This document shows positions 8,601-15,766 of a stretch of 22,885 nucleotides of DNA, piece by piece. The notes beneath the pieces are model-generated. The model did no database searches. It saw only the letters and a program-made list of their open reading frames with translations, and was not told the origin of the DNA. Each line of letters opens with the position of its first letter. Within the stretch, counting starts at the first letter, position 1. Both the position numbers and the translations under genes were made by a program. This DNA comes from a virus. The stretch covers positions 1 through 22,885 of IMG/VR virus record IMGVR_UViG_3300042485_004778. The stretch is one strand, 5' to 3'.

Positions 8601-9168
8601 CGGCGCCATATCCGTGGAACTGGTAGAACCAAAATTGACCTTCATAGAGTTTGACCGGCTCGACGTTCTGGCATTCGCCTGAAGTCCAGGGCTTGCGGCG
8701 ATTGCGGACACCAGCCGGACCCTCGACACCACCGGTGCCCAGATAAACGCCAGATAGAAGCTCGACATCCAGGTAGGCTTCAGCGCCAAGCAGAGTGACG
8801 GTCGCGATATCATCGGTGATCTCAAGGCCGCTGATCGAGCCTTCGAACCATTGTCCGCCGAGACCATCGCCTTCGCCGATCCAGATGCGGCCCAGCGCAC
8901 CAGACCAGGACAGTTTCGCCCATTCCGGATTTCCGATGATGGAAAAGCTGATCGACCCGTGATCGGTGGAGACCTGGGAGAAATTCCCGCCCGCCATGAC
9001 ATCGACGGTGCGGGTCGGCCATTCGGTGATGACCGGCTCCCATTCGTAGCCGTCCGCCTGGGTCGCTTCGCCACCCATGGCGTCGATGGAAGTCAGTCGA
9101 AGAGTTTTGGTGCTGCGGTCGCTCGGATCGATGACCGAGACTTCAAAATGGATATTTCTGTTGATCAC
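2671..9168 (-). CDS. Giant modular tail fibre / tail tip (gpJ-like) protein
   Basis: This 2165-residue protein is probably the central tail tip and receptor-binding fibre. Residues 1-380 form the tail-attached N-terminal region. Residues 385-600 contain helical, coiled-coil-prone stretches. Residues 600-960 are a very long Ala/Ser/Thr-rich stalk. Four beta-rich domains follow, at about 962-1110, 1205-1365, 1495-1637 and 1718-1890, separated by shorter Ala/Ser stalks. Each looks like a carbohydrate-binding jelly roll, opening with motifs such as AAGNLI or GGNLLQN and, in three cases, closing on a DITES-like hinge. Residues 1945-2005 (FFQVDAVAAGNRAQLRLVAD) resemble the DUF1983 region of lambda gpJ-type proteins, and the last 150 residues are likely the tip. 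The GTG start lies four bases after TAAATA with no Shine-Dalgarno sequence. Confidence 0.85.
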   Translation of the reverse strand: MINRNIHFEVSVIDPSDRSTKTLRLTSIDAMGGEATQADGYEWEPVITEWPTRTVDVMAGGNFSQVSTDHGSISFSIIGNPEWAKLSWSGALGRIWIGEGDGLGGQWFEGSISGLEITDDIATVTLLGAEAYLDVELLSGVYLGTGGVEGPAGVRNRRKPWTSGECQNVEPVKLYEGQFWFYQFHGYGAADGTRAVYENALQLPAAKARVNTLAQAIAAAPAPGEWVDVPGAGGFLLGAEPTGKITADVGGAKRGTNFPTSLADIVAHLSEQAGIAASGLDTASLAAFDQPWCAYVSDETTVGDLVRRALYELGGYLISKTDGVLAAGSFLANSAPSDLYLDSSRERTVLSAPRLIASPSIVHSVRVGHSRCWSVHSANEVSGALTTISEDAQAARQAAEAAQEAAEQAQADGAVLISQINEMSEDAWLDRAEKKRLERDYAEASTTKTALVIQAQALGITTQVTSYVAAFDGLTAYLNGLSPAWNDGSAATPIDRAQFNLTWSSYVSRYVALQNKIADVTAARAGNAQDTADDAKGAADQAAADASTAIGKVDDVATDLETVKETVEETVTKTTTLQQKFATLDAAFQGAESEIADLQATYGSTAAAAASADAAAQHEANAQTAATNAAQAKTDAEKAETDAVAAKTAAETARGQAQTAATNAGTANTNAQSAKTAAESAKSAAQAAKADTETAFANSTTAKNAAQAAQTAAETAKSQAQTQASNAAGSATAAAGSASTASTKATDAAKSATAASASQVSAQSAADDSQDSADAAATSASAASTSASAAGQSATAAQNSATTATTQAGKASTSATNAATSETNAKGSENAAKSSQTAAATSATTAGQKADAAATSASTASTKATEASQSASTATTQANTAITKAGEASTSASQAATSETNANASKNAAATSATNAANSANAAGGSATAAAGSASTASTKASESGNSAAVASAQALTAASHAAGNLIKKGVFSDGSVGEWGGSVSTITTGFTPPDGSTRVLQLKNRDSYEGELSPWPFSTERKVRLTGHLLSFGAYKASMGVQIQDAAGTNNWILRGATPANSKVWSYIDEVVTIPATTAKIRYCVVSDGASGASDHDLRATGLSVTDVTDSTAAAGSASAAATSASAAGTSATNAGTSANSATQSANTASSKANEAAASASSAANSASSASSSSNAAGNSATAANSSDVSAKLTAASQMPSDFQQDGKFWQNGFGGLPASLTSITPNSTFSFVNNSDVGRTMRVTASTQTDVSQIGMIQLQPDRIYRISAKVRQQSGSVFAQLQLYRIGVNSTGGTLQNGTVQSTYTFTALNQWVEMSGTVPASTTNAMIAAGASSIRSLLRLMAASSTVTVDYSYVRIEDITESTGAAGSASAAANSASQASASQAGAASSASSAQTNATNAATSAGQASTSASQASTSANNAAGSANTASTQASNAANSASAAGGSASAAQSSASTASTQASNAANSAAVASSQALYASSRAAGNLVAKPTFEDGDKGMWTGTVSVVADANSAIGTSRALRSQARDAAEGDFIPMPGNGVRILRVSGYAKGGSSASYPVNVGIQGQLASGSFTFPYSRAANAGVTTWTAFDFNLAIPATVLRFKPFVQSQNDAGQAGSIHDARVVALRIEDITESNSAAGSASAAASSASTASTKAGEAGQSATSASNSANTANIRAGEASSSASAAAGSAATASSAASTATTQANLTAQYSTAGGNLLQNTDFAVDTSGWWTGMNSQSNVVFPINGGGNDWHPEFANAISIYQQSSGATGSSDWMQNITVQPNQWYDVSVLVAAHRCQVQIYLQFQNASGGAVSTPSSGVLTPLSGGTNMSNWTQVGFKGQAPADAVKARLYLRKFGTFGGQADSWAWFLRPQVRETFATAPTPCAYSPGGSGAVAASQQATINTQQTAIATANSTIANHTTRLQAAEANVSQTMGAVSDIRGRTTAFFQVDAVAAGNRAQLRLVADANGGAGVDIIGDLRISGNAMIGGTINPEALDLSRFVKKIGPASANASDARLMYAADLGVTIANGSYQLTGSIGFTYTSGRQTMTQSGKPYYIDYLNDGGLLIALTKNGQTIAQKSWTGTRLSVYGAQNFSADITTIFDDLDLDNSVGNVTLAVYSRKGSSDTGMINEGDYYRREMSGNYYNFSMSNVKCKWTLW
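4024..7371 (-). repeat. Low-complexity Ala/Ser/Thr stalk repeats alternating with beta domains
   Basis: Inside the fibre gene, degenerate repeats encode runs of the type SASxASTxA. The blocks correspond to residues of about 600-960 (6289-7371), 1113-1200 (5569-5832), 1366-1490 (4699-5073) and 1640-1715 (4024-4251). Such runs are known from phage side-tail fibres and form slender trimeric helical stalks. The alternation of stalk and beta domain implies internal duplication of a stalk-plus-domain unit, and it makes the DNA prone to recombination and to misassembly. Confidence 0.75.
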
Positions 9169-9183
9169 CGGCTATTTAGCCGG
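9168..9183. other. Perfect 16-bp palindrome centred on a TAAATA motif
   Basis: CCGGCTATTTAGCCGG is its own reverse complement apart from the central TT/AA geometry, and it overlaps the first base of the GTG start of the fibre gene. It could be an operator for a dimeric protein or a short hairpin at the 5' end of the fibre message. Confidence 0.45.
9173..9178 (-). promoter_or_regulatory. Late-promoter-like TAAATA motif before the tail fibre gene
   Basis: TAAATA is followed by GCCG and the GTG start at 9168. It would restart transcription downstream of the oppositely oriented PIN gene, so the fibre gene need not depend on reading through that insert. Confidence 0.5.
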
Positions 9184-9256
9184 ACGGTCCTTCGCTGATG
9201 GCCGTTGACACCGTGGCGGGAATTTTCGACGAGACGGTATCAGCAAGGGGGAAGTG

Positions 9257-10576
9257 ATGTCGGAAGCGAAGCCGCAGCAAAATCAGGAACGACAGAAAGC
9301 GCGCAATGCCGACGTGTCAGTCGATGATGCATTCTGGCTAACCGATCTCTACCCCGATCCCTTAGCTCTAATATCTCACAACATCGTTGACCTAGCGGAC
9401 GTAACGCCCGACTGCATAGTCGTTCTTGACGGAAACATTTTGCTTTGGCCGTATGAATATTCAACTTCGTCTCTCAAAGCCGTTGAAGATGTTTACAGCA
9501 AGCTTGCCAAAGAAGGGCGACTTATCGTTCCAGCACAGTCAATTCGTGAATACTATAAACATCGCAGCAATAAAGTTGCTGCGATATCTGAAAAAATCGA
9601 CGGCGTTTCGAAAAGGCAAAATTTTCAGGTTTTCGATAAAATATCAATATTGGAAGATGACAACGATTATATAGAAGCACGCAAACTAGCCTCTGAAATT
9701 GTTAATATCGGCAAAAACATATCTGAGAAATTGAATAAGATAAACAAGCGCCTGAAGGATGGGATTGGATCGGACCCCGTATCAATTATCTATAGAGAAG
9801 CATTTGAAGACTGCATTTTCGAAATACCTCTTCAACCCGCAGATAGGCAGGAGCTTCTTCTCGATGCCAAGCGCCGTTCGAGGTTAGGAATCGCGCCCGG
9901 CTTCAAAGATGACGGTAAGGCTGATGGCGGCGTAGGAGACTTGATTATCTGGAAAACCTTGATCCAGGAGGCAAAGACGCGAAAGCGCCATGCAATTCTC
10001 GTCACAGATGAATCGAAAAACGATTGGTGGGTTCGATCGAACGGCGCTTATCACCCTAGGCCTGAACTAATTGAAGAATTTAGACGAGAGACCGAAGGAC
10101 TTACACTTCACATGGTCCCTCTATCTGGTCTTCTTGCTGCATTCAAAAGCCCAACGGCGGTTGTTGAGCAGGCCAGGCGGCTGGAAAAGAAGGCAAATAA
10201 TGTCATTGAACAAATCCTGACAGATAGCCCAAAAACCACCAACGTATTGATGCGCAGGACGAGAGATAGAATAAAAGAACGAATTAGAGCACTTGAAGCA
10301 GAAATTTCTCTTCTCCAGTATCAGCGCGATGAAACAATCAGCCGGACTGATATTGCAGATTTCGATAAGGCCGACCGCATCAACACACTATCAAACGAAA
10401 TTCGAAAGTCACACAGAGAGCTAGGAAAACTCAACGGCCTTATCCATGAACATGAGATGGCTCTTGATAAAAGCGCACCCATCAGTCGTTCATCTGGTTT
10501 TGACGAGACCTACGAACAGCTATTTGGCAAATCATTTTCATTAAGGGGCAACGGCGGTGACGGCGAGGATGATTGA
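9257..10576 (+). CDS. PIN-like nuclease (PIN_8 / DUF4935-like), moron and candidate defence gene
   Basis: This 439-residue protein has the four acidic positions of a PIN-type metal-dependent ribonuclease: Asp58 in VVLDGNILL, Glu98 in SIREYYKHR, Asp228 in GVGDLIIWK and Asp251 in ILVTDESKNDWW. The block from GFKDDGK to DWW is typical of the PIN_8 subgroup. A long charged insert (about 105-200) separates the second and third motifs, and residues 295-410 are coiled-coil-like. The ATG at 9257 has an AAGGGGGA Shine-Dalgarno sequence; a GTG at 9254 is an alternative. The gene opposes the flanking tail genes and is clearly more AT-rich, suggesting transfer. Its last 36 bp overlap the end of the converging tail gene. 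A defence or superinfection-exclusion role is inferred. Confidence 0.8.
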   Translation: MSEAKPQQNQERQKARNADVSVDDAFWLTDLYPDPLALISHNIVDLADVTPDCIVVLDGNILLWPYEYSTSSLKAVEDVYSKLAKEGRLIVPAQSIREYYKHRSNKVAAISEKIDGVSKRQNFQVFDKISILEDDNDYIEARKLASEIVNIGKNISEKLNKINKRLKDGIGSDPVSIIYREAFEDCIFEIPLQPADRQELLLDAKRRSRLGIAPGFKDDGKADGGVGDLIIWKTLIQEAKTRKRHAILVTDESKNDWWVRSNGAYHPRPELIEEFRRETEGLTLHMVPLSGLLAAFKSPTAVVEQARRLEKKANNVIEQILTDSPKTTNVLMRRTRDRIKERIRALEAEISLLQYQRDETISRTDIADFDKADRINTLSNEIRKSHRELGKLNGLIHEHEMALDKSAPISRSSGFDETYEQLFGKSFSLRGNGGDGEDD

Positions 10577-11293
10577 CCAATAGTCCACCCCTTCGCTGGT
10601 GCCTTCGGCCTTCGCTGTGATCCGCCCGAACACGATGGAGTTCTGCCTGGGGCTTTCATCGTCGGGCACGAATAGCAGCGGGAGGGAGGTGCCCACTTGC
10701 GCGAAGAATGGCATCCATTCGTCATAATAGGCGTCGTCACTCTCCACGGTGATGGTGGCGCGCCAGGACGGTAGGCGCTTGTATGTGCGGAATTCCTGGT
10801 AGTTCACGCCCGCCACGGCGGGACTGTTATCCTCGACCGAGAATTTCGCATCATAGTCCAGGCCACTGCACCGAACCGCACGTCCGACCACTAGCCGCTG
10901 CGCTTCGAAGACCTTTGGCGATGACGACGAGACGGTCACACGGATGTAGCGGAACGATCGCGCGGGGAACGATGCGATCGTCTTGGTGGAAATAAGGTCG
11001 GACTTATTGCCGACATAACCTGGCACTGAGATCGGCGCGGCGGCATCAAGCCCGGCCAAAGTGTCGGCAAACCGGACGAACATCACGTCCGAATATGCCA
11101 GATTACTGCCGACCAGGGCGACGGTATCGATGATACGACCGTTGCCGCTGATGTCGATCGACGCAGAGGTGGCGGATGATGAACGCCAGACCTTCGCGGG
11201 ATGGTCCTTCGCAAGGTTCGTGGCGGGAGCAGTAGAGGATTGATCAGCCCGCTCGATCTTCACCGGCGCGGGTGCCAGGACATACGCGCCCAT
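10541..11293 (-). CDS. Tail tip-associated protein, beta-rich
   Basis: The 250-residue product lies between the tape measure region and the giant fibre, where distal-tail and tip-assembly genes sit in siphoviruses. It looks beta-rich. Residues 35-150 contain a stretch resembling a galactose-binding or discoidin-like fold (ASIDISGNGRIIDTVALVGS, then RSFRYIRVTVSSSS). The C-terminal part (RATITVESDDAYYDEWMPFF) resembles distal-tail-type domains. The ATG at 11293 follows the stop of the previous gene by two bases, with GAGGG nearby as a ribosome site. Its final codons overlap the converging PIN gene by 36 bp. The exact role, hub or fibre anchor, is inferred from position. Confidence 0.65.
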   Translation of the reverse strand: MGAYVLAPAPVKIERADQSSTAPATNLAKDHPAKVWRSSSATSASIDISGNGRIIDTVALVGSNLAYSDVMFVRFADTLAGLDAAAPISVPGYVGNKSDLISTKTIASFPARSFRYIRVTVSSSSPKVFEAQRLVVGRAVRCSGLDYDAKFSVEDNSPAVAGVNYQEFRTYKRLPSWRATITVESDDAYYDEWMPFFAQVGTSLPLLFVPDDESPRQNSIVFGRITAKAEGTSEGVDYWSIILAVTAVAP

Positions 11294-11294
11294 A

Positions 11295-11639
11295 TCAGCC
11301 CACCCTCAAGGTGGTGGTGATCACGCCGGTCGCACTATCCTCGACAAAGCGAACGCCTTTGCCGACATTGGCGCCATCCAGGGCGTAGCGCGGCAGGCTT
11401 CCGACCAGGTCATTGACCGAGAATTCTCCGGTCCAATCCACTTCGAAGGTCCGCTTGAAGGCACCGAATTCTGCGAGATAGGCCGCAGCAAGCTCTTCGG
11501 CGGTGGCCTCATTGATCGATGCATCGACCGTCAGTTCGCGGGCATCATCATAGACCGCTTTGATCGAATGGTCGTCCTGCTGCGTGTAGCGATACTCTGC
11601 CTGGACGAAGGCGGCGCGGTTATAATCGAGGTCTGTCAT
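11295..11639 (-). CDS. Small tail protein downstream of the tape measure
   Basis: The product of about 114 residues has no family I can name. It is mixed alpha/beta, with DWTGEFSVNDLVGSLPRY in the second half. It lies directly between the tape measure gene and the beta-rich tip gene, so a structural or assembly role at the tail tip is likely. The ATG at 11639 gives a natural N-terminus (MTDLDYNRAAF), but the AAGGA ribosome site is only about one base away. A TTG at 11654, overlapping the tape measure stop, would add five residues and is a real alternative through coupling. Confidence 0.7.
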   Translation of the reverse strand: MTDLDYNRAAFVQAEYRYTQQDDHSIKAVYDDARELTVDASINEATAEELAAAYLAEFGAFKRTFEVDWTGEFSVNDLVGSLPRYALDGANVGKGVRFVEDSATGVITTTLRVG

Positions 11640-11650
11640 ATCCTTACTTA

Positions 11651-14600
11651 TCAAACATAGTTCATCACGCCGTTCACCGCCCGCGACGTGCCGCCGCCCG
11701 ATACCGACAGGCTCGAAGCGATCACCTGGAGAACCTGAAGCTGCTGGAGGGCGAGATCGTTGTTGACCGCCATCAGGTTATTCGTCTCCTGCGTGGCGGT
11801 GACGACGGGATCGATGTTCAACGCGGTGTCGAACGCCTTTTCGATCGAGAGGCCAAGGGCGTCAGTGGTCGAGACCAGGCGGCTCCAGATGTTCTGCGAT
11901 TGCGCGGTCGCGGTGCCATAGACCTCGACGTTGAGGTCTTGGACCTTCTGCACCAGGGCGGCGTAAGCGTCCTGATCCACCGTCTTACCGGCATCGATGT
12001 CCGCCTTCATCGCGTCGAATTTGGCGAGTTCCGCGTTCAAGCGGGTCAGCGCTGTGCGACCCGAACCTTCCCCGTTGAGGAAATCACGGATGTCCTGGAC
12101 GCCCTGCAATTCCGATTTGCGGAGCTTATCGAGTTCGATGGCACGATACTTGTCGATCTGCGCGATATCATCGGCCGTCGCACCATACTGAACCATCTGC
12201 TGACGCAGCGTGTTGATCGGCTTGAGCAGGGCATCGACGGCACCCGCGATCGGGTTTTCGTAGGCCTTGATCGCGGTGACCACACCTTCCCACTGCGTGG
12301 CGATCGACACGGCCTTGTCGAGATCAACCGTCGATTTCAGCAGCTTGCTGGAGAACGCGGAGACGCCAGACAGGACATTCTGCTCCAGAGCGACGCGGAT
12401 CGCATATTCGATCGCATCCCCCTGCCCGTCCTTACCGAAATCCTTGATGTCCGTGCGCCCGCTGCCGCCTTTCAGCTTGCCGGTGCGGCCGATATCGGAG
12501 ACGCGCCACTTGTCCTTATAGGTGCCGATCGAAACCGTTGGGGTGCCGGAAATCACACCGCCGAGTTGGGCCGCGATAGCGTCCAGGCCCTGGTTAATGC
12601 TACCAGCGGCGCCGGTCGTGACCTTCTCGCGCGATGAACTATTCCCCTTCGTGTTGGACGAAAGGTCGCCGTTAGCGTCGCGGGAAATCGTGCTGGTGGA
12701 ATATTTGGCTTTCTTCAGGAGATTGCCGGTAATACCCCCCACGATGCTGCCCGCAACGGCACCGATGGGACCGGCCAGGCCGCCAATCGCGCCGCCAATC
12801 TGGGCGCCACCCGACGACATTTTCAGCCCCAGGGCGTTCGACAATCCAGCTATGGTCCCACCGATCTGCTGTCCCGCGCCGACCTTGCCCATGATTGAGC
12901 CGACGCCTTTCTGAAAGTCGCCACCCTTTTTGAAAATGTCGTTGAAGTCCTGGCCCAGGTCATCGAACCCTTTCCCGATCGACGTGAGTGGGCTTTTCAG
13001 ACCTTCGAGCAGCCGGGTGCCATAATCTGCTTCGCCTTCACCGCCCGAAAACACGCGCTGGGCGGCCTTGCCCAGCCGGTTCTGACCACCCTTTCCATCG
13101 GAACCAAACAGGTTGATCAGGCCGCCAGCCGGGCCAAGACCGGAGAAATCGCCGGACTTCGCGCGCGTGAGGCCGTCGAGCAACGACCCCAGATTTTCGA
13201 TCGCAGAACCGAACGCCCCACCGAACTGCTGACCCAGCACGCTGATCCGATCGGCAAATTCAAAGCGAAAACGGTCGGCGACAACCTGGGTCGCCTGGAT
13301 GTTCGCATCACGGGCGCGCCGGGCGCCTTCCAACAACCGACGCTGATCATCCGTCATTGCCGGGCCGATCGCCTCCAGCGCCTTGATGGCCGCCATGATC
13401 GACTGACCTTCCTGGTCAAGGCTGCGGAGATCATTGGCCTGGGTCGTGCGCGGATCATATTTCGCGATGGTGGACGGCGCGTTCTTGAGCAGCTTCGACT
13501 GGCGTTCGCGCTCGAAGGTTTCCTTCGCGGCCGCTTCCAGCGTCTTCAACTGTAGCTGATATTTCGCATCCGCCAGGTCCACGCCTTCCCGCCCGGCGCG
13601 GACGGTCCAGTCGCGTGTCGATTGGGCGATGTTGAGCGCGTCCTCTGACAGACCGAGCGTCTTCTTGGTCCACTCGAAATCAGCCTTACCAGCGTCATTC
13701 GCGGCTTTCGCATCATTGGCGGCGGCGGTCAGGTCGCGTAGCAATTCACCTGCACGGGCCTGCTGAAGCAGCGTGGCCAGACGCTTCTTGTCATCGTCAC
13801 TGAGGGCCTTGATGACGCCACCGGTGGCAATGGCGTAGGCTTTCTGGAGTTCATATTCTTTCGTGACTTGCTGCGCCGAGATGGGAAGTTCAGCGGCGAC
13901 ATCACGCGCTTTCTCAAGCTGCTGCCAATAGTCACGAACAGCTTCAGCCGAACGCTGCGCATCGGTCTTTTTGTTCGATTTCTTGTCAGGCTTTCCTGGG
14001 ATCGGCGGGGCCACGACCGGAAGATCGCCCTTACCGAGCGGATCATTGGTCGCGTGATCGAGTTGATCCTGAATACGGAGGCTATTCTGGACCGCCTTGC
14101 CATACGCAGCGGAATTCTCGCGATCGGTGCGCCCACCCGACCACCAGTTGCGAAGGCCAGCCATGGTGGCGCTTGGATCGAACGCGGCGGAGAAATCGCC
14201 CTCCCACAATGCCGACCAGGAGCGGTCGGTCGCGGCCTGACGACCACCAGGTAGGATAGCCGCCAGACTGCGTTCCTGCCCCTGGCTTTCCGCAAGCTGC
14301 TTTTTGAGAATTTCCTTCCTTGCTTGTCGAGCAGCGTGCGCCTGTTCATACAGGGCCTGGGCGGCGCGTCCGGTCGCACCAGCAAAATTATCGACATGCT
14401 GAATGGCACTCTCACTGTCGGTGCCGACGCCACGCGTCTCGCCAGCCAGCGTCTTGGCGGCACCAGCAGCTTTATCGAGTTCAGTGTTCAGGCGTTCATG
14501 GGTCGCCGCCACGGCAGCGACGATCGCATCCGCCTTGTTGGCCTCGATCGCATATGCACCGATGCCAAGGGCCAGTCCGGTGACAGCCAGGCCGATCGGA

Positions 14601-15763
14601 CCACCGAACGCGCCCAACATCGCACTGCCAAGCCCACCGGCCGCGACGCGCGCCGCAACCATGTTGGTCACCAGGCCAACGCCGAGCGCCGTCGAGAGCG
14701 CCACGACGCTTGGGATCACGATGTCGAGATTTTTGGTGACGACGGAGAGTGCATCACCCAGCGCCCGCGATCCGGCGACCGCCGTGGCGTTCTGGCCAAG
14801 ATACTCTTCGAGGCCATTCTTCGCGAGGGTCAGATTGTCGGCGAAAGTTTTCGGGATTTTGGCGAATTCATCGTCCAGCGCGCCGGTCAGGCGGCTGTCA
14901 GTGAAGGCCTTGATGATCATCTCGGAGGTGATCTTGCCCTCGCTGCCGAGAGCTTTCAGCGCGCCGACCGGCAGTTTGGTGCTGTCGGCGAGCATCCGCA
15001 TCAGTCGCGGAGCATTTTCCGACATTGCGCGGAATTCTTCGCCCTGGAGCTTCCCGCTTGCGAGCGCCTGGCCAAGCTGGAGGATGGTCGAACTGGTTTC
15101 CTGGGCCGACGCGCCGGAGACTTTCAACGCCTTGGCGACGGTTTCCGTCGTGCGGCTGACTGCGGCCTGGGAAGTGCCGAGGTCTTTCCCGGCGAAGGAG
15201 ACCTTCGAATAAAGTGCAGCGACATCGTCCAACCCGGATCGCGTGGTGGCAGCGATGCGGCTGACATCTTCCATGGCCTTGCCGGAGTCGCCCAGCCCTT
15301 GCACCGCGATGCCGAGTTTCGCGGCCATCAGCGCGTATGCGTCGGTCAGATGGACGGCACCCGCGATGGCGGCCGTGAAGGATAGGCCGCCCAGGATGGC
15401 GCCGAGGCGCGACAGGCCATCCGCGTGACGATCGGTCGAAGTCTTCGCTTTCGCCGACGCTGACTGCATTTGCAGAAGCGCGGCGGTGTTGCGATCTAGG
15501 GCTGCGGTGTTTGCGTGTAGGGCCGTGGCACTAAGCTGAGTGGCAGCATTAAGGCCGCGCATGGCGGCCGATAGGCCAGCCATATTCTGCGACGCGGACT
15601 TGGAGGCCTGGGCGGCACTCGCCATCGCTTTGCGGGCGGCATCCATGCCACGCTGGGCAGAACCAGCGCCGTTACCGATGCTGCGGAGGGCGGCGTTAGC
15701 CTGGGCGGCGCCACGCTTAGCGCCCGCCGCGTCGATGTTTACTTTGATGGTCCGTGTCGTCAC
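11651..15763 (-). CDS. Tail tape measure protein
   Basis: This 1370-residue protein sets tail length and travels through the tube at infection. The N-terminal 130 residues are Ala-rich helices. Residues of about 135-340 match the TIGR02675 tape-measure N-terminal domain, with the conserved GKLQGEEFRAMSENAPRL near residue 240. A hydrophobic Gly/Ala stretch lies at about 355-410 and another at about 960-1015, typical membrane-active segments of tape measures. Long helical regions fill the middle. By the usual scaling of 0.15 nm per residue the tail would be roughly 200 nm long (inference). The GTG start lies four bases after TAAATA with no Shine-Dalgarno sequence. The gene follows the frameshifted chaperone pair, the classic order. 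Confidence 0.93.
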   Translation of the reverse strand: MTTRTIKVNIDAAGAKRGAAQANAALRSIGNGAGSAQRGMDAARKAMASAAQASKSASQNMAGLSAAMRGLNAATQLSATALHANTAALDRNTAALLQMQSASAKAKTSTDRHADGLSRLGAILGGLSFTAAIAGAVHLTDAYALMAAKLGIAVQGLGDSGKAMEDVSRIAATTRSGLDDVAALYSKVSFAGKDLGTSQAAVSRTTETVAKALKVSGASAQETSSTILQLGQALASGKLQGEEFRAMSENAPRLMRMLADSTKLPVGALKALGSEGKITSEMIIKAFTDSRLTGALDDEFAKIPKTFADNLTLAKNGLEEYLGQNATAVAGSRALGDALSVVTKNLDIVIPSVVALSTALGVGLVTNMVAARVAAGGLGSAMLGAFGGPIGLAVTGLALGIGAYAIEANKADAIVAAVAATHERLNTELDKAAGAAKTLAGETRGVGTDSESAIQHVDNFAGATGRAAQALYEQAHAARQARKEILKKQLAESQGQERSLAAILPGGRQAATDRSWSALWEGDFSAAFDPSATMAGLRNWWSGGRTDRENSAAYGKAVQNSLRIQDQLDHATNDPLGKGDLPVVAPPIPGKPDKKSNKKTDAQRSAEAVRDYWQQLEKARDVAAELPISAQQVTKEYELQKAYAIATGGVIKALSDDDKKRLATLLQQARAGELLRDLTAAANDAKAANDAGKADFEWTKKTLGLSEDALNIAQSTRDWTVRAGREGVDLADAKYQLQLKTLEAAAKETFERERQSKLLKNAPSTIAKYDPRTTQANDLRSLDQEGQSIMAAIKALEAIGPAMTDDQRRLLEGARRARDANIQATQVVADRFRFEFADRISVLGQQFGGAFGSAIENLGSLLDGLTRAKSGDFSGLGPAGGLINLFGSDGKGGQNRLGKAAQRVFSGGEGEADYGTRLLEGLKSPLTSIGKGFDDLGQDFNDIFKKGGDFQKGVGSIMGKVGAGQQIGGTIAGLSNALGLKMSSGGAQIGGAIGGLAGPIGAVAGSIVGGITGNLLKKAKYSTSTISRDANGDLSSNTKGNSSSREKVTTGAAGSINQGLDAIAAQLGGVISGTPTVSIGTYKDKWRVSDIGRTGKLKGGSGRTDIKDFGKDGQGDAIEYAIRVALEQNVLSGVSAFSSKLLKSTVDLDKAVSIATQWEGVVTAIKAYENPIAGAVDALLKPINTLRQQMVQYGATADDIAQIDKYRAIELDKLRKSELQGVQDIRDFLNGEGSGRTALTRLNAELAKFDAMKADIDAGKTVDQDAYAALVQKVQDLNVEVYGTATAQSQNIWSRLVSTTDALGLSIEKAFDTALNIDPVVTATQETNNLMAVNNDLALQQLQVLQVIASSLSVSGGGTSRAVNGVMNYV

Positions 15764-15766
15764 GGA

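Noticed and set aside
9205-9232. Host-type promoter for the PIN gene (TTGACA)
   Set aside because: The -35 match is perfect, but no good -10 is found at a 16-18 bp spacing, so it is not listed as a promoter.
14324-15385. Long plus-strand open frame of about 350 codons
   Set aside because: It is antisense to the conserved N-terminal part of the tape measure gene and reflects high third-position GC rather than a real gene.
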